This document shows, in pieces, positions 1 through 11,769 of a stretch of 64,000 nt of DNA. Source of the DNA: Stagonosporopsis chrysanthemi. Taxonomy: Eukaryota; Ascomycota; Dothideomycetes; Pleosporales; Didymellaceae. The DNA lies in NCBI GenBank assembly GCA_022560025.1, contig JAFISE010000022.1, positions 1 to 64,000 of the forward strand, given 5' to 3'. Position 1 is the stretch's first letter. Every line of letters starts with the position of its first letter. The position numbers and the translations under genes were made by a program. The notes under the pieces were generated by a model, which saw only the letters and a list, made by a program, of their open reading frames with translations, did not search any database and was not told the origin of the DNA.

Positions 1-100
1 CCCGTGCGACCCCTACTCTACCACTACCCCTAGGTCCGTGCGACCCCGACCCTACCCCTACCCACTGCTGGGTACCCCGCACCCATTTGCCAGCCTACCT
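1..100. repeat. C-rich direct repeat at window edge
   Basis: The 12-base string CCGTGCGACCCC occurs near position 2 and again near position 35, separated by CCCTA/CCCC-rich sequence. It looks like the end of a C-rich tandem array that continues outside the window. The CCCCTA units are suggestive, but this is not a regular fungal telomere repeat (CCCTAA)n. Confidence 0.45.
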
Positions 101-932
101 AGAACAATCTCTTAAAGAGCTAAACAAAGCTTAAACAAAGACCTATTAAGAGCTTGTAAGCTACCTTGCTTACCTAACACAGTATACACAACCTAATCTA
201 GCTTGTGCTTATATTATCTACGCTTTATATTTAACTAATTCTAGCTAAGTATATATTAAATTAATTTAGAAGGTGTAGTATTATATTCTTAAGACAAAGT
301 ACTAAGCTCTGTAGGCTTAAGCTGTTAACAAAGCAAAGATACAAGAGTACCTTACTATACTATAAGACTATTGCAATCTTATCTTCTTTAGAGTATTTAA
401 TGCATTCTTTACTAACAACGTTAAGACATGTTAAAGCTCTTAAGGTTATGTATTTTAGCTCTTTAGTATAACTGTTAACTAGAAGTTAACGCTCTAACAC
501 ACAGTTACAAAATCTACAACTAAAGCAGAGCTGCTTGCTCTATTACTTGCTAGATTAGAGATAGAGAAGTAGTGCTGTCTATTTAAAGGACTGTCTTTAA
601 AGCTTAACTAGACGCTGATTATTTAGTACAACAATTAACAAACTGTAGGCATAGTTACAAAGGAGCAGGACAAGCTTAGCACTAAGCTTAAACACGTTAA
701 CATCTATTAGAACTAGATTTACTAGGAGGTTAAGGGGAATTGCCTCTATGTACACTAGAAGCCAACAAACTAGATGCTAGCTGACAGCATGACAAAGATC
801 CTTCTGCGACAGAAGCACGCTAAATTTATACAGCAACTCTACCTAAACAACATTTGTTTAAAGGTTTATAAGATAGATAATAATGCCTAAGAGGTTTATC
901 CTTATGTTGTTAGTTGACTACAGGATGAGGGG
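101..932. repeat. AT-rich, RIP-like degenerate sequence
   Basis: Base composition changes abruptly from the C-rich edge to AT-rich DNA crowded with TA dinucleotides and stop codons in all frames. No coding sequence is recognisable. In ascomycetes this pattern is typical of a transposon copy degraded by repeat-induced point mutation (C to T mainly at CpA). The element family cannot be named from what remains, and the boundaries are approximate. Confidence 0.4.
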
Positions 933-1316
933 GTGTGTGACAGTTATAAGAAGCAGATCACGTGTTGGTGGTCTGGTGTTGCTTCCTCATCCTATAGAGC
1001 ATCTCTTGCCTCAGCTGCATCACAGATACGTCATGTAAATAGACCCGACTGCTGCTTCGTGCAGAGCAGACAAGAACAACACAACAACAACAGAATAGCA
1101 GAATACATGAAATTGCATTCACCGCCACAAATTCTACTAGCTTAGTCTTGTAGAAGAGACTACACTTGTTAAAATATAGTAGGTTGCAAATAAGCTACTG
1201 GTAGAATATTCCTCGAAGAAAAACAGGGTTCTTCGTACATGAGTCATGACAGGAGGGCGACACGCGAACCCGGTAATATCCTCACCAGAAGAAATTGATC
1301 ATTTGCCAATAGGTAA

Positions 1317-3175
1317 ATGATGCCACATACGATGACTAGATTTCTTCCCATTCTCCGCGGATTGCGACAAGTCTCGATACGGTGGCTGCCTCAGATCTTG
1401 ACCAGAGCCATACCATTATCAATATCGATATTATTATTAATAACACCCCTGGCTATTGGTACTGCTGAGTATCGTGGGGTGACGAGCTCTTCGAGCGGCT
1501 CAGCGAGTCTTACGCCCAAAAAGAGGCAGCATTTAATAGAGTTCAGAGGAAAGAATGCTGCGCCAAGGGACGCGCAGCTGAAGTCCGGAAGAGACGAAGA
1601 AGAGCGCGAGAAGAGACTGCAGCGGTTTGACGATACATGGATCAAAGACGCCCTATTGGGTCTCCGGATCCCTCCCGTGCTGGACATTCAGCTTGTTCAG
1701 CGAGCTGTCATCCGGGCATCAGATATAATGACGGCTTTGCGTCTGAGCTGCGTGGCACTGAACCGTGCTTCACACGCGCTTTGAATGCGCAAGCCATAAT
1801 GAACAATCGCATACCGGACATGCATGAGCCTTACGAGATTCCATATTGCATTTGGCATCCCAAGATTCCGAGCCAGGACACCTGCCGAGCGCTCCTAGAG
1901 TGTCATTCTCAGATGAATTATCAGATCGGACGTGTGTGCGCTGTAGCTGGCTACACTAGCCTATATCACTCGCTCGCTCTTCTCCCAGAAATTCACATAG
2001 CGGAAGAAGCACGCGACGCCAACAACCTCGACATCTATCACGCCATTACGTCCCAGCCGGTGAAGTACGCCGTGTTTGACGACTACATACGGGCTTATAC
2101 ACCCTCCTCGCCGCGCCCAGCTCTCATCAATGGCGACACGTGCGTACGCTCCATGCTTGAGATCAAGCAGTGCTACAGTAGTCCTCACCCCTCGAACAAA
2201 AACACATACAAATTGCACCCGCACGGTGGGCTCATGCACCGCCACTTCGACATCACAGAAGACATGTCCATTGACACATACCGCTCCAACGCTCCAAAAA
2301 CCGGCCAAGCCGTCGTAGTCCCTCTGCTATATAGCCCAATTCCTACCGATCTGCCTACAGTCTAGAAAGACCTCCTGATTCTGAAGGCGGCGATACAAGG
2401 TGATATCGATCGGTACGCGCGGCTGCGTCGTCCGTATCGGATCCAGAAAGAGATTCCATGCTTGGTCAGAGGCATCTATCACAACCCAATGTTTGCGAAA
2501 TGGGTGTCGCTGCAGCTTGAAGCCGGGGATGAGCGCTTCGATACAATGAGGGTGAAGAAGGCGCTCAATGCAAGGTTTATTATGTGTAATAATCTTGAGC
2601 GCATCACGAAGGATACGAGAGAGAAAGAATTACCGCGCTTCATTTGGTACCCGCAGTTTGCGGAGTCCGAGACATATGTGAGGCTCGCGAGGAAGAGATC
2701 GGATATGCGGGTCCCAGCTGCGCGCGCCTGTATCTTGGCAGGCTGGGAGGACGCGTATCGCGAGATTGATCCGCCATGGGACAGGGCACTTGCATGGGAG
2801 GCAGACAGATGCCCGAACGCGCTTTACGCACAACATTTGCGCGCCAAAGCTGAGCTTGCTGGCGCAAAGTGCAAAGATGACGAGCGCGCCGAGGTAGGGA
2901 AGTATGTTGAGCCGTGGAAGTTCCAGTCCGTCCAGGCAGAACGTTTGCAAAGACCGACAGGATATGAGGCCGTTGGCCGCATTGATTGGGACCTAATAAC
3001 AGCCGATACAGGGGAATGCGGTGTGGGTGAGTATGATGGATTACGAGTGGATGGTGATGATTTTGTATCCGACATCTTTGCGAGCGAGGAAGAAAGGGAG
3101 AAGGCGAGGGAGTGTTTCGAGGAGACAGAGAGACGATGGCTGAGCCATAGGGAAGTGCCGTGGGTAAAGTGCTAA
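1317..3175 (+). pseudogene. Broken fungal protein with duplicated internal domain
   Basis: A coding sequence of about 620 codons is split over two frames and one nonsense codon. The first part starts at the tandem ATGs at 1317/1320, has a hydrophobic stretch near residues 28-48, and runs to about 1713. There the frame must shift by one base (the GGG at 1714-1716 looks one G short) to continue as GIRYNDGFA and so on. That frame meets TAG at 2363-2365 and then stays open to 3175. The two halves resemble each other: RG-I-[RY]-[YH]-N-x-x-FA, ALNA-x-x-IM-x-N, then a [CR]-[FI]-W-[HY]-P block and a following helical region. It resembles an uncharacterised, often multicopy family of fungal proteins, and no function is known to me. 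The shift and stop are inferred from conservation between the two halves. Alternatives are sequencing error, or an unseen intron at the first break. Confidence 0.6.
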
Positions 3176-3476
3176 AGTAGTTGTCTGTCCAGTAAATCGT
3201 AACCTAGTTCAGCAGCATAAAAGACTACATGAATGAAGATATTAGACTGTGAGGCGACTGGTCACCTCTGATGTAACGAATAACATCTGAACTGCTTCTG
3301 AATCGGAAGGCTCCACCACAGAATATGCGCTTTCACTGCTGCTTTGTTGCGTGATAGTAGCGAATGAGGATGTGCTTGTGACCAGCTTGGAATTCCTTAG
3401 GGAACGTTGTCAAGCACCGAAGAACATGATTCTTGAATTCGGCACGGATGAAAGATCTCCAACGACTACATCCCAT

Positions 3477-4330
3477 TCATGATTCATATGGCCACCTTGA
3501 CACAAAGGTCTCTTGTACAACGCTCGTAGTGTACGGTCGGCAAAGAAGTGTTGCGTTGTTCATCGAAGTCGGTCCTATCAACCAAGTAGAGTACAGATCT
3601 TGTTTGTTTTTGGGGTCGGAATCCAAGCACCTTTGGTGCCTAACTATTGCTGTAGGGCAAGAAGATGATACGAAATGCCAACACCAACACCTCATCTTAC
3701 CCGCGTTCGGGTAATGTATTTAGTTCCGGCTCATCAGCCACAACAGGGAACCTTTGGCCCATGTTGCGCGAGTTTGTGGGAGTTCACAGACATGCCAACA
3801 TCATCTCATTCCAGTTCACGCCTTCAAGCCCATATCTGACAGTTCTTTGTAGATTTTCCATCCCAAGTGCACCAAGTGCAAGTTCTTGGACGATCCACGC
3901 CCTATACCACCAAGAGCGACTCAAGGGGTGCTCATTAGTTGTTAAATCTTCTGCAGTCATGCTCAACTTAGAGAAAGGGGACTCGTGAGAGAGGTACTAA
4001 AGGGTGCTCATTGCTAACGTACCATCGCTCGAAGATTGCTCAATCCGCTTGCCAAACATAGAGCTACTCCAGTGTTTGGACTTGTATTCTTCTCTCTTTC
4101 ACATCTGCTTGCTTGATTGATGCATAAGAGACCAATAGTCTTTCCATGGTCACGTCAATAGCTGGAAAACGCAATGAGATTTGCGGCGATTGGGAGAATG
4201 CACTTGTTCGTGAAACTTCTCGTGCCGGTGGAGAAGACATGACCCCAGGCGTAGGACAATGCTTCGTATGGCTTTTGAACGAATTTCTCGGCCTTGGATA
4301 GGTAAGGCTGATGTGTCAAGGGTCATCACG
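3477..4330 (-). pseudogene. Degraded HET (heterokaryon incompatibility) domain gene
   Basis: Reading the minus strand from about 4310 downward, the HET-domain landmarks appear in the correct order but in different frames and across stops. They are YEALSYAWG (near 4265), LCINQ followed by QADVKERRIQVQTL (near 4110-4070), then RSWWYRAWIVQELALG (3784-3966), then SDPKNK...GPTS...YTTSVVQ (3477-3695). HET domains act in fungal self/non-self recognition and programmed cell death after hyphal fusion. Here multiple frameshifts and stops destroy the gene. It lies next to the RIP-like left edge, a usual setting for decayed HET copies. Boundaries are approximate, and no intact start or C-terminal region was found. 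Confidence 0.72.
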
Positions 4331-4851
4331 CAGAAGCCAGAGACGATCAATGTTTTCTTGACGAGACCTGTACCCTTGGGCAATAGAAATTAACACCTAG
4401 TGCAATTGACGACGTCGAGTTGTGCAATGATTTTCGCAAAGAATCACGTGATCGTACTCATTTCGGTCGGCAGACAGATTCTCCGCGCTCACGTTGTGTG
4501 GGTTGATCGGTTCGAAGCGAGTGGTGCTGGGATGTTAACCGTTTTGAGAAACGGATGGGCGTTGCGCACACAGCAGCGGTCGAATCCAGTTCGACATGGT
4601 ACACTCAGTTCTTTCTGCAAGCGAAAGCGTTTGGCCATCTCGTCACGCGGTTGGTGATTGCGGCGTGTTTGTTTGTCGCGGACGTGTGACGCGTGACGCG
4701 TGCACGGCCGTTTTTCGGGGCTACCATAAAAGGTATATACCTACCTACCGACTTCGATAACTTATGCGATCACTTCTCGATCTACTTAAGAGAGGAGCTC
4801 GTTTGATTCATCTTTAAAGAGTTCACGCCGACAGACAGGATTAAGTCCAAG

Positions 4852-7346
4852 ATGCCTGGGCTGCCAAAGAACCTGCTAAGCACGTACCAGAAGTACAAGA
4901 ACCACACGTAAGTTGTTAAAGGCAAACCCCTTTTTATTTCGTCATGGATCTAGCAAGTTTCTGATCGAAACTTTTACTGACTGCTTACAGAGACTCTATA
5001 GCGCAATGGCTGGCGACAACCGCAAAATCCAGGGGTTATGCTTCCCCAAAGAGCAAGGGATCTAACAAAAGCGCAAAAGCACCACAGGGGAAACCGACCT
5101 ACACAATCCCAGCGAAAGAATGGACCCCGATGGCTGAATTCATCGCCGCTTTGGTCGACTCACCTGTCACCGTTCCTTCCAAGCTTGCTGCTCTGCTTGA
5201 CACCACTATCCTTCTCCGACAGTCCTACTCTGAGGATATTACAGATATTCTCGCAGACACTGCTGACAAAGACTCCAACAACCGACACGCATTTTTCCTT
5301 GGAATTCTGAAGAATGTTCGTAGAGTCTTGGATCCTCTGATTGCCGGAGCGCCTGCAGCCAGTAAGAAGCCAAACGTCAGCTCCATAAACGATATCTTCA
5401 ATATGTTCGAGCATCTGGAATTGGAGGAACCTTCTGCAGCTTTCGAGCAGGCTACAGATGCACCAGTAGCACCCGCACCCATCTACAAGGCCGAGCGTCC
5501 CAACGACATCGAGGAGGACTTCTTCGTCCTACACCTCTTGCTTCACGACCTTGCGAGACTACGTACAGAAGTCTCTCACGCCTGGGCGGGTTACAAGCAA
5601 GGAGGACACGACCTTATTGCTGCCTCCATAACGACAGATACGGCAGTAGATGTGGCGCGTTCGATGGTTGAAGACTCAAAGAGCATCTTTTCCAAACATG
5701 GGGGATCCATCAGGATGCTACAGATCTACTATGCTTCTCAGTGCATTGCGGCAGGCACAACAGAGGCACACAAGCAACGCCCTGGGGACGATATGAACTT
5801 TGCTATGTTTACAGTTGCAGACGCTATGTTCTGGCCAGCTTACACTCTACTTGACGCCTTTTCTAGGATGCACAAGGTTAATCCGCACCCCGAGATGAGG
5901 CGTGGCTTCTTTGGTACGTACAATCCTTCGTCAAATCGCGATAGGAAGAGCGACAGAGACAAGTTCATGGAAGACAAGATTTTGCTCCTCGAGATGCTGC
6001 CGGAATTCTATTTCCATTGCCACACGACCAAGCTCAACCTCCCACCAGTAGAAGATGAATTTACGTGTCTTCTCCGAACTATGTTTGAGACTAAGGAGGT
6101 AACTCTGCCGCTTGTCTTCGCCGCTACACTGTTCCTCGACATTCACCACATATTGCGCGCTGAGGTGGACAACGGCTTCGCACGCCTCACGGACGCAACT
6201 AACTTCGTAATTGTCGATATTCGAGAGGAGATCGAGTTCCATAAAGACATCAAGTTAGAGACATGGCCGAAGCAGAATGACGACGTCATGCAACACTTCG
6301 TCGAAACAATCGAATTCTGGGTTCAAAAAGACCAGCAACGCGAGATTGCACCGCGGCTGAACCGTATCAACACGCCCAACCCATTCCATCTTTACCGCAA
6401 ACATCCTTGGTCTTGCGGTCTGTGGAGGTACTGGGCACTAATGCAATTCCATGGGTTTGGAATCGCCTTCGCCAATGCTTGGGGTTCCATCATGTCGTGC
6501 GTACATCTTTACAATGCTGTCAATGGAGGCAAGACCCAAGACATGATGTGGAAGGACCTTGACATTGTCATCGGTCTGCAAGATCCTAAGACATTCTTCG
6601 TTGGTGAAGCACCGACAACGCCAGACGAGTGCCTCAAGCGCTTTGCGCTCGCCATGGGTGCATCTGCCGCCAATCTGGCAAAGTCGACACGCACGAAGCG
6701 AGGCTTGATCCATTCCAAGAAGGGCCCCAAGGGAATGAAAGAGCTTGGCGCCACAATGCAGGCATTTAAAAGCCGCATATGCGATCCAAATGGGCCTAAG
6801 AATATTCGTGCTGAAGACGTACAAAAGGTGCTTGAGAATGGTGGTTGGGAATACGAGCTGGATGACAACGATAATGCGCAGCAGGTCTTCAAGGACATTG
6901 GTGGGATACCGAAGAAGGCATCAACGAAACAACTGTCCGTCTCCAAGTGTGTTGGCCTCGTCCGCGACTTGCTCCATGCAGAGGTCATTGAGATTGCGTT
7001 CGATTACTTTCGTCTACACCGACAGTGCTGGCGTCTCCTGCGTATTTTGAAGGATCATGTCCGTGACGATCTCATCCATATCTATGGACCAGAATACATG
7101 CAGAAGGAGAGTGAATTGCCATTTATAGTAGGCTATGTGCTGATGACAGCATCGCGTAGTCAGGAGCTCGGTGAGATGTTGAAGGCCAAGCAGCCGGGTG
7201 TTCAGGTCACCAGCAAAGTACTGGAAGGCGCTCGATACGTAGTGGAAGGTATGGTGTCTGGGGCTGGTGGACTGATTGTGGAGCAGATCCTACCACGCGC
7301 GTTGAATTTGCGTATTGATTTCGAAGTGGAAGAAGAAAGCGATTAG
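4852..7346 (+). CDS. DUF6604 domain protein, 803 aa
   Basis: Two exons: 4852-4907 and 4991-7346, with a GTAAGT...TTACAG intron of 83 bp. The join gives MPGLPKNLLSTYQKYKNHTD...WLATTAKSRGY, the N-terminal signature of the fungal DUF6604 family. Without the first exon the large frame has a Met only at 5130, so the small exon fixes the true start. The total of 804 codons is in frame throughout. No catalytic motif, signal peptide or membrane segment is visible; the protein is mostly helical and soluble-looking. The C-terminus is acidic (EVEEESD). Function is unknown in this family. The gene stands alone, with roughly 450 bp of unannotated upstream DNA that holds no other gene. Confidence 0.85.
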
Positions 7347-8347
7347 AACTTGGTTGAGGAAACACAACTTTACGCAGTTCTGCATGGTCGTAATACAATA
7401 GAGGAACAATCAGGGGCAGCGAGACCTATAAACTTCTAAGGGATGACTTTATATGACTAGACCAAAATCGGACATCTACTTCAGGAGGCTGATGGAGATA
7501 GGGCTCTGATAGGACGAGCTCGGAGGCGCCAATCGGTTTTGTGTACAAAAATAGGCTGACTTAACACATAGCTGTGCTTCTAATCGTGCAATATTCAAAG
7601 TGGGTGAACAAGCGGATGTATCGCCTTGGTATATTGGAAGACCACACAGGGTCGCTGTCGGAACTATGTAGGTAGCATGCGTACTGTACCTGTACATGAG
7701 CGAACTGTTTCCCGCCTCGAGTCCGGCTCGCACGTGTCAATACGTTCTACAATTCCTACCCCAGGACTGAGGAGATGCACAGCCGCAGGTTAACTGAAAC
7801 TAACTCGTCCTCATTATAAGGGCTGTTGCAGCTAGCCCAGGGCGGGAGAGACTGAATTCCGAAGTTGTGCCAAGGCTCACGTGATGGCGCGTCGCGCACC
7901 TGCCTTGGCCCAGCCCAACCACCTCACCAACACCAGGGCTGCCATCACGACACCCACAAATCTCCACAAAACACCTACGACCGCTCGCTCCTCACCCACA
8001 CTCGAACGACCTCCATAGTATCATCTGCCGGTTCCGCGCCCGCATCTCGCGCTGCTTGTTCGTCTCCGTCCGCCATCCTTGCGAACCTCACAAGGCCTCT
8101 GCCGCGCCGTAGACTCGACGGCTCTGCCCAGCACGGGCGTCGGTCTGCAGTCTTCAGAGGGGCGGTTCTCGGGCGTGCAGTGGCGTGCGACAACGGGTGC
8201 GAAGGACGCCGGGGTGCTGCTCAACACGAGTCAAGGCTGCTCGCAAAGCCTGGGTGGGCGGGTTCCCTGCGGTGAGTCGTTGCAAGCGACCCGTCTCTGC
8301 AGGGGGATTTGGTGAGTATACCATTTGTATATAGCGCTGATAGCAGA
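7347..8347. other. Intergenic, no supported gene
   Basis: This is about 1 kb between two plus-strand genes. Frames opening through 7865-8275 begin only at non-ATG codons and have random-looking composition. A GTGAGT at 8272 and a CAG at 8346 could bound a 5' intron of the next gene, but I cannot identify a matching upstream coding exon. I see no other feature. Confidence 0.4.
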
Positions 8348-9910
8348 ATGCGAAAATCAACTGTTGGCAAACATGGAATTCCCGTGTTGGCCTATCTCAC
8401 CTCAGAGTCTCTGTCGCTGCCGTTTTCAATGCGCATCCAGCACCATGAGGCGCGCAAGCAGGTGACGCTGATGCTCAGAACACCTGCCACGTATTTGATT
8501 GGCACCGACGATGAGTGCGCGTTCGTCGCACAGTATGACGCTGACAATGTGCTGCCTGGAAGTGCTATCAACGCTGCCACCATCCATGTTCCTCCAGTAC
8601 GCCGAGCTGCAATTGAGCGGTATCCAACATCGACCTCGATTACGACACTTACGTTGGACCTTGAAAACCCGTGTCCACTATGGTGCCCTCATCTAGAGGT
8701 GTTGATGCCCACACCAACAGCCAGCGCTGTAAAGGCTTTCAACGAGGTGGTGCAATTTGCGAAAGCTACACGACTGCATATCGTCTTCGACAGCGAGTGG
8801 TTGAGCCCAGAGCAGGAGGCGCCTCTGCGGCGACTTGTCAAAGGGAAGGAGGCCCTTTCTGGCTTCCCAGTTGGCGACTACTATGCTCGACATTACAGAC
8901 GCGCAGATTGGACTATCTTTGGGCCTCTGGCAGACCCCCCGCCGAAACGGGGAAGGAGAGGTAGGTCAATCTAAGATAGAAGGCACTTTTGCTGATGTTG
9001 ACAATCACGGACAGCCTCAGGCTCCCCTTCCTCGCCACCTCCATACAAACGAGCGAACATAAACGATGTGCCCTCACCCACCGAGCGTGCCACATCACCC
9101 GCCTCACCCAAGAGCCCGTCTCCCTCAAAGTCGCAGACCACCGAGACCGACTTCCAAACACGCGCTATAAGCACCGTAGTGCAGGGTCACCTCCCCGCCG
9201 TGGTCGGAGCCCTCTTGCCCTCCACCCTAGACAAGCGACTCTCGGCACTTCTACCCACGCTGTTTGCTCTGCCTGCATCTTTCACATCCGAACTCTCCGA
9301 CTCCCACTCTTCTGAAGCCTCGCAGCCCTCACTTCCCCACCCATTGCACCCCTCGACCGTCCCACCTCCGCACGACGTCACACAACTCAACCATCTGACG
9401 CCCCTAGGCCTTTCGCTGCTCCCCCATCTTCTCGCCCACCTTACCCCGCAACTATCCAAACTCCATTCCACGGCTCTCTCGCGCCACATCACCTACGCTG
9501 CCTCGTCCCACGCGCTGGAACTTGAGGACTCCGCTCAAGATTTGATTGCAGAGATCCAGCAAGTGGGTGATGACGGCGTGAGTGAGCTGCAGCGGCAAGC
9601 GGGATATGTTCTTGACGAGGTGAGGGAGAAAGCGAGGGATGTTGGGGTGGAGGTGGCAGAGGAGTTGGAGGATAGAGTTTGGAATGCAGGCGAGAGGGTG
9701 TTTGGGGATGTGGTTGCGCGGCTGGAGACCCGAGTTGAGAAACAGGCGAATAGATTGGGCTGGTGTGAGTGTAGCTGTAAGTGTCCCTGTGCAACGAGGA
9801 AGGCGGGGCGGTTGAGGGCAACAAGTTGGGGGAGGCGGGGCAAAGGTGGGTATTGTAATCTTGGGGACAGATGGAGGCTTGCTACCACCGGAAGTGCGAA
9901 GTGGAGGTAA
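8348..9910 (+). CDS. Coiled-coil protein of unknown function, about 502 aa
   Basis: Two exons, 8348-8960 and 9015-9910, joined across a 54-bp intron (GTAGGT...GGACAG). The splice restores a continuous frame reading PPPKRGRRASGSPSSPPPYKR at the junction. The frame is open upstream of 8348 but has no ATG there. The first half is globular and unrecognised. The middle is Ser/Pro-rich and basic. Around codons 350-430 there is a long charged, amphipathic helix with many Glu, Val and Arg residues that looks like a coiled coil. The Cys-rich tail after NRLGW may be read-through of another intron, because a GTGAGT occurs at about 9763, so the last 50 residues are doubtful. It ends tail-to-tail with the aldehyde dehydrogenase gene. 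Confidence 0.55.
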
Positions 9911-10002
9911 GCAGGCTGTAATCACTCGTCAATTGTGATCAGGCTGCACAGCAACCTGTCTTCGACCCGTCTCTGATGGTTTACCCCTGCCATTCATACA
10001 AA

Positions 10003-11769
10003 TCATAGGAATATACCTAAATTGACGTGCACAGCCTTGACTTGTGTGTACGACGACAACGCATACTGGCCAAGCTCCCTCCCAATGCCACTCTGCTTGT
10101 ACCCACCGAACGGAATTCCGAAATGCGAGTCCTGCGAGCTGTTGATCCAAACCATGCCCGCCTCAATCGCATCAGCAACCCGATGGCCTCGCATGATGTC
10201 CTTTGTGAAGACCGCAGCACCCAACCCATAGTCGGTATCGTTCGCCTTGGTTATCGCCTCATCCTCGGTTTTGAAAGACTGAATCACCACGTAGGGGCCG
10301 AAGATTTCTTCCCGAACGGTCGTCATGTCGTTAGTGACGTTTGCGAATACTGCCGGCTCGACGAAGAAGCCGGAGGCGGGGAGCTGGGATTGTGTCCCGC
10401 CGTAAATCAGCTCGGCGCCTTCGGACTTCGCGAGGTCGATGTAGCTTGTGATTTTCTCCTTGGCGGCTCTCGAGATTTGTGGGCCGTGGGTGACGTTGGA
10501 GTCGAACTGGCTACCGATGGCGGTGTTTTCCTTCGTTTGCTTTTTGAACTGCTCGAGGAATGTGTCATAGATGGTGTCTTGGACGTAGAGTCTGGAGGTC
10601 GCGGTGCAGACTTGTCCCATGTTTCCTGTAAGACGTATGAGCTCTGGTCGGAAAGGGGTGTTTGTTTGGCTCACGAACCCATGATACCCATGTGTGACCA
10701 CCGCACAGCTTGCTCGAGGTCGCAGTCATCGAACACCAGCAGAGGACTCTTCCCGCCGGTTTCTAAGGTGATGTTCTTGAGGTTGCCGGCTGCGGCCCTC
10801 ATGATCGCTTTGCCGGTCACTGTGCTTCCAGTGAAAGCGATCTTGTCTACATTTGGATGAGCAGATAGACGAGAGCCAGCACTCTTGCCATATCCGTTGA
10901 TGATGTTGACGACGCCTGGCGGGAAGCCGGCTTCTTTGATAAGCGTCGCGAGATACAGTGCACTGAGCGGCGTTTGCTCAGCTGGTTTCAAGACTACCGT
11001 ATTGCCGCAGGCCAGGGCGGGTCCGAGCTTCCATGCGGCCATCTACATGAAGTCAGCTCGATTCGGCATGATGTCAAAAATGAGACTGTACCATGACCGG
11101 GAAGTTCCATGGAATTATTTGCCCGCAAACACCTAAACCATGTTAGTAACATCTACATGTGCGTGGACATTTGATTCAACGTACCGAGTGGCTCATGTTT
11201 CGTGTAGGCCAGCTTCGCCCTCGAAGTCTCAATTGTCTGACCGTAGATTTTGTCCGCCCAGCCAGCGTAATATCTGAACACAGCAACAGTCTCGCCGATA
11301 TCCTCATCCAAAGCTTGTTGGTAAGGCTTGCCGTTGTCCCAAGCATCTATGGTCGCAAGGATGTGTGCGTTCTTCTCACAAAGGTCGCCGAGCTTCCAGA
11401 GCAATGCTCCGCGATCGGCCGCGGAGATGTCGCGCCATTCGGATGACTTGAACGCTGCACGGGCGGCCTTTACTGCTTCGTCGACGTCGTCCTCTCCGCC
11501 GGCAGCTATTTTAGCGATGACAGTCTCGTCGAATGGATTGATTGACTCCAGTGTTTCGCCAGATTTTGCGGGGACGAATTTGTTGTTGATGAACAGGCCT
11601 AGTCAGTGTCAGCAAGCTCGCACTACATGTTCATTTCAAGTCGCATAGAATGCATTGTCTTGTGTTCGTCTAGACACGGTCTTGAAATTACGCAGTGCGG
11701 GAGCAACTGACCAGTAGGTTGTACCCAGTGAGTGCCATTGGGCGCGGTAAGCTCGATTGAGTCAGCCAT
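10003..11769 (-). CDS. Aldehyde dehydrogenase (NAD(P)+), 499 aa
   Basis: Five exons on the minus strand: 11769-11712, 11598-11185, 11132-11092, 11042-10679 and 10625-10003, totalling exactly 500 codons. ALDH landmarks are in place: IIPWNFP (coenzyme-binding region), FTGST, the general base Glu265 in LETGGKSP, the nucleophile Cys299 in MGQVCTATS, EEIFGP, and GGYKQSGIGRE near the C-terminus. Family members oxidise aldehydes to acids. No targeting peptide is obvious, so a cytosolic enzyme is likely. The fourth intron needs a GTTCGT donor to give the family-typical IMGNMGQVC. The gene is divergent from the amine permease across about 1 kb. In this context it could oxidise an aldehyde released during amine breakdown (betaine aldehyde, an aminoaldehyde or similar), but the substrate is an inference. 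Confidence 0.93.

Noticed and set aside
1..60. Telomere repeat
   Set aside because: CCCCTA-like units are present but irregular and mixed with CCGTGCGACC; not a (CCCTAA)n array.
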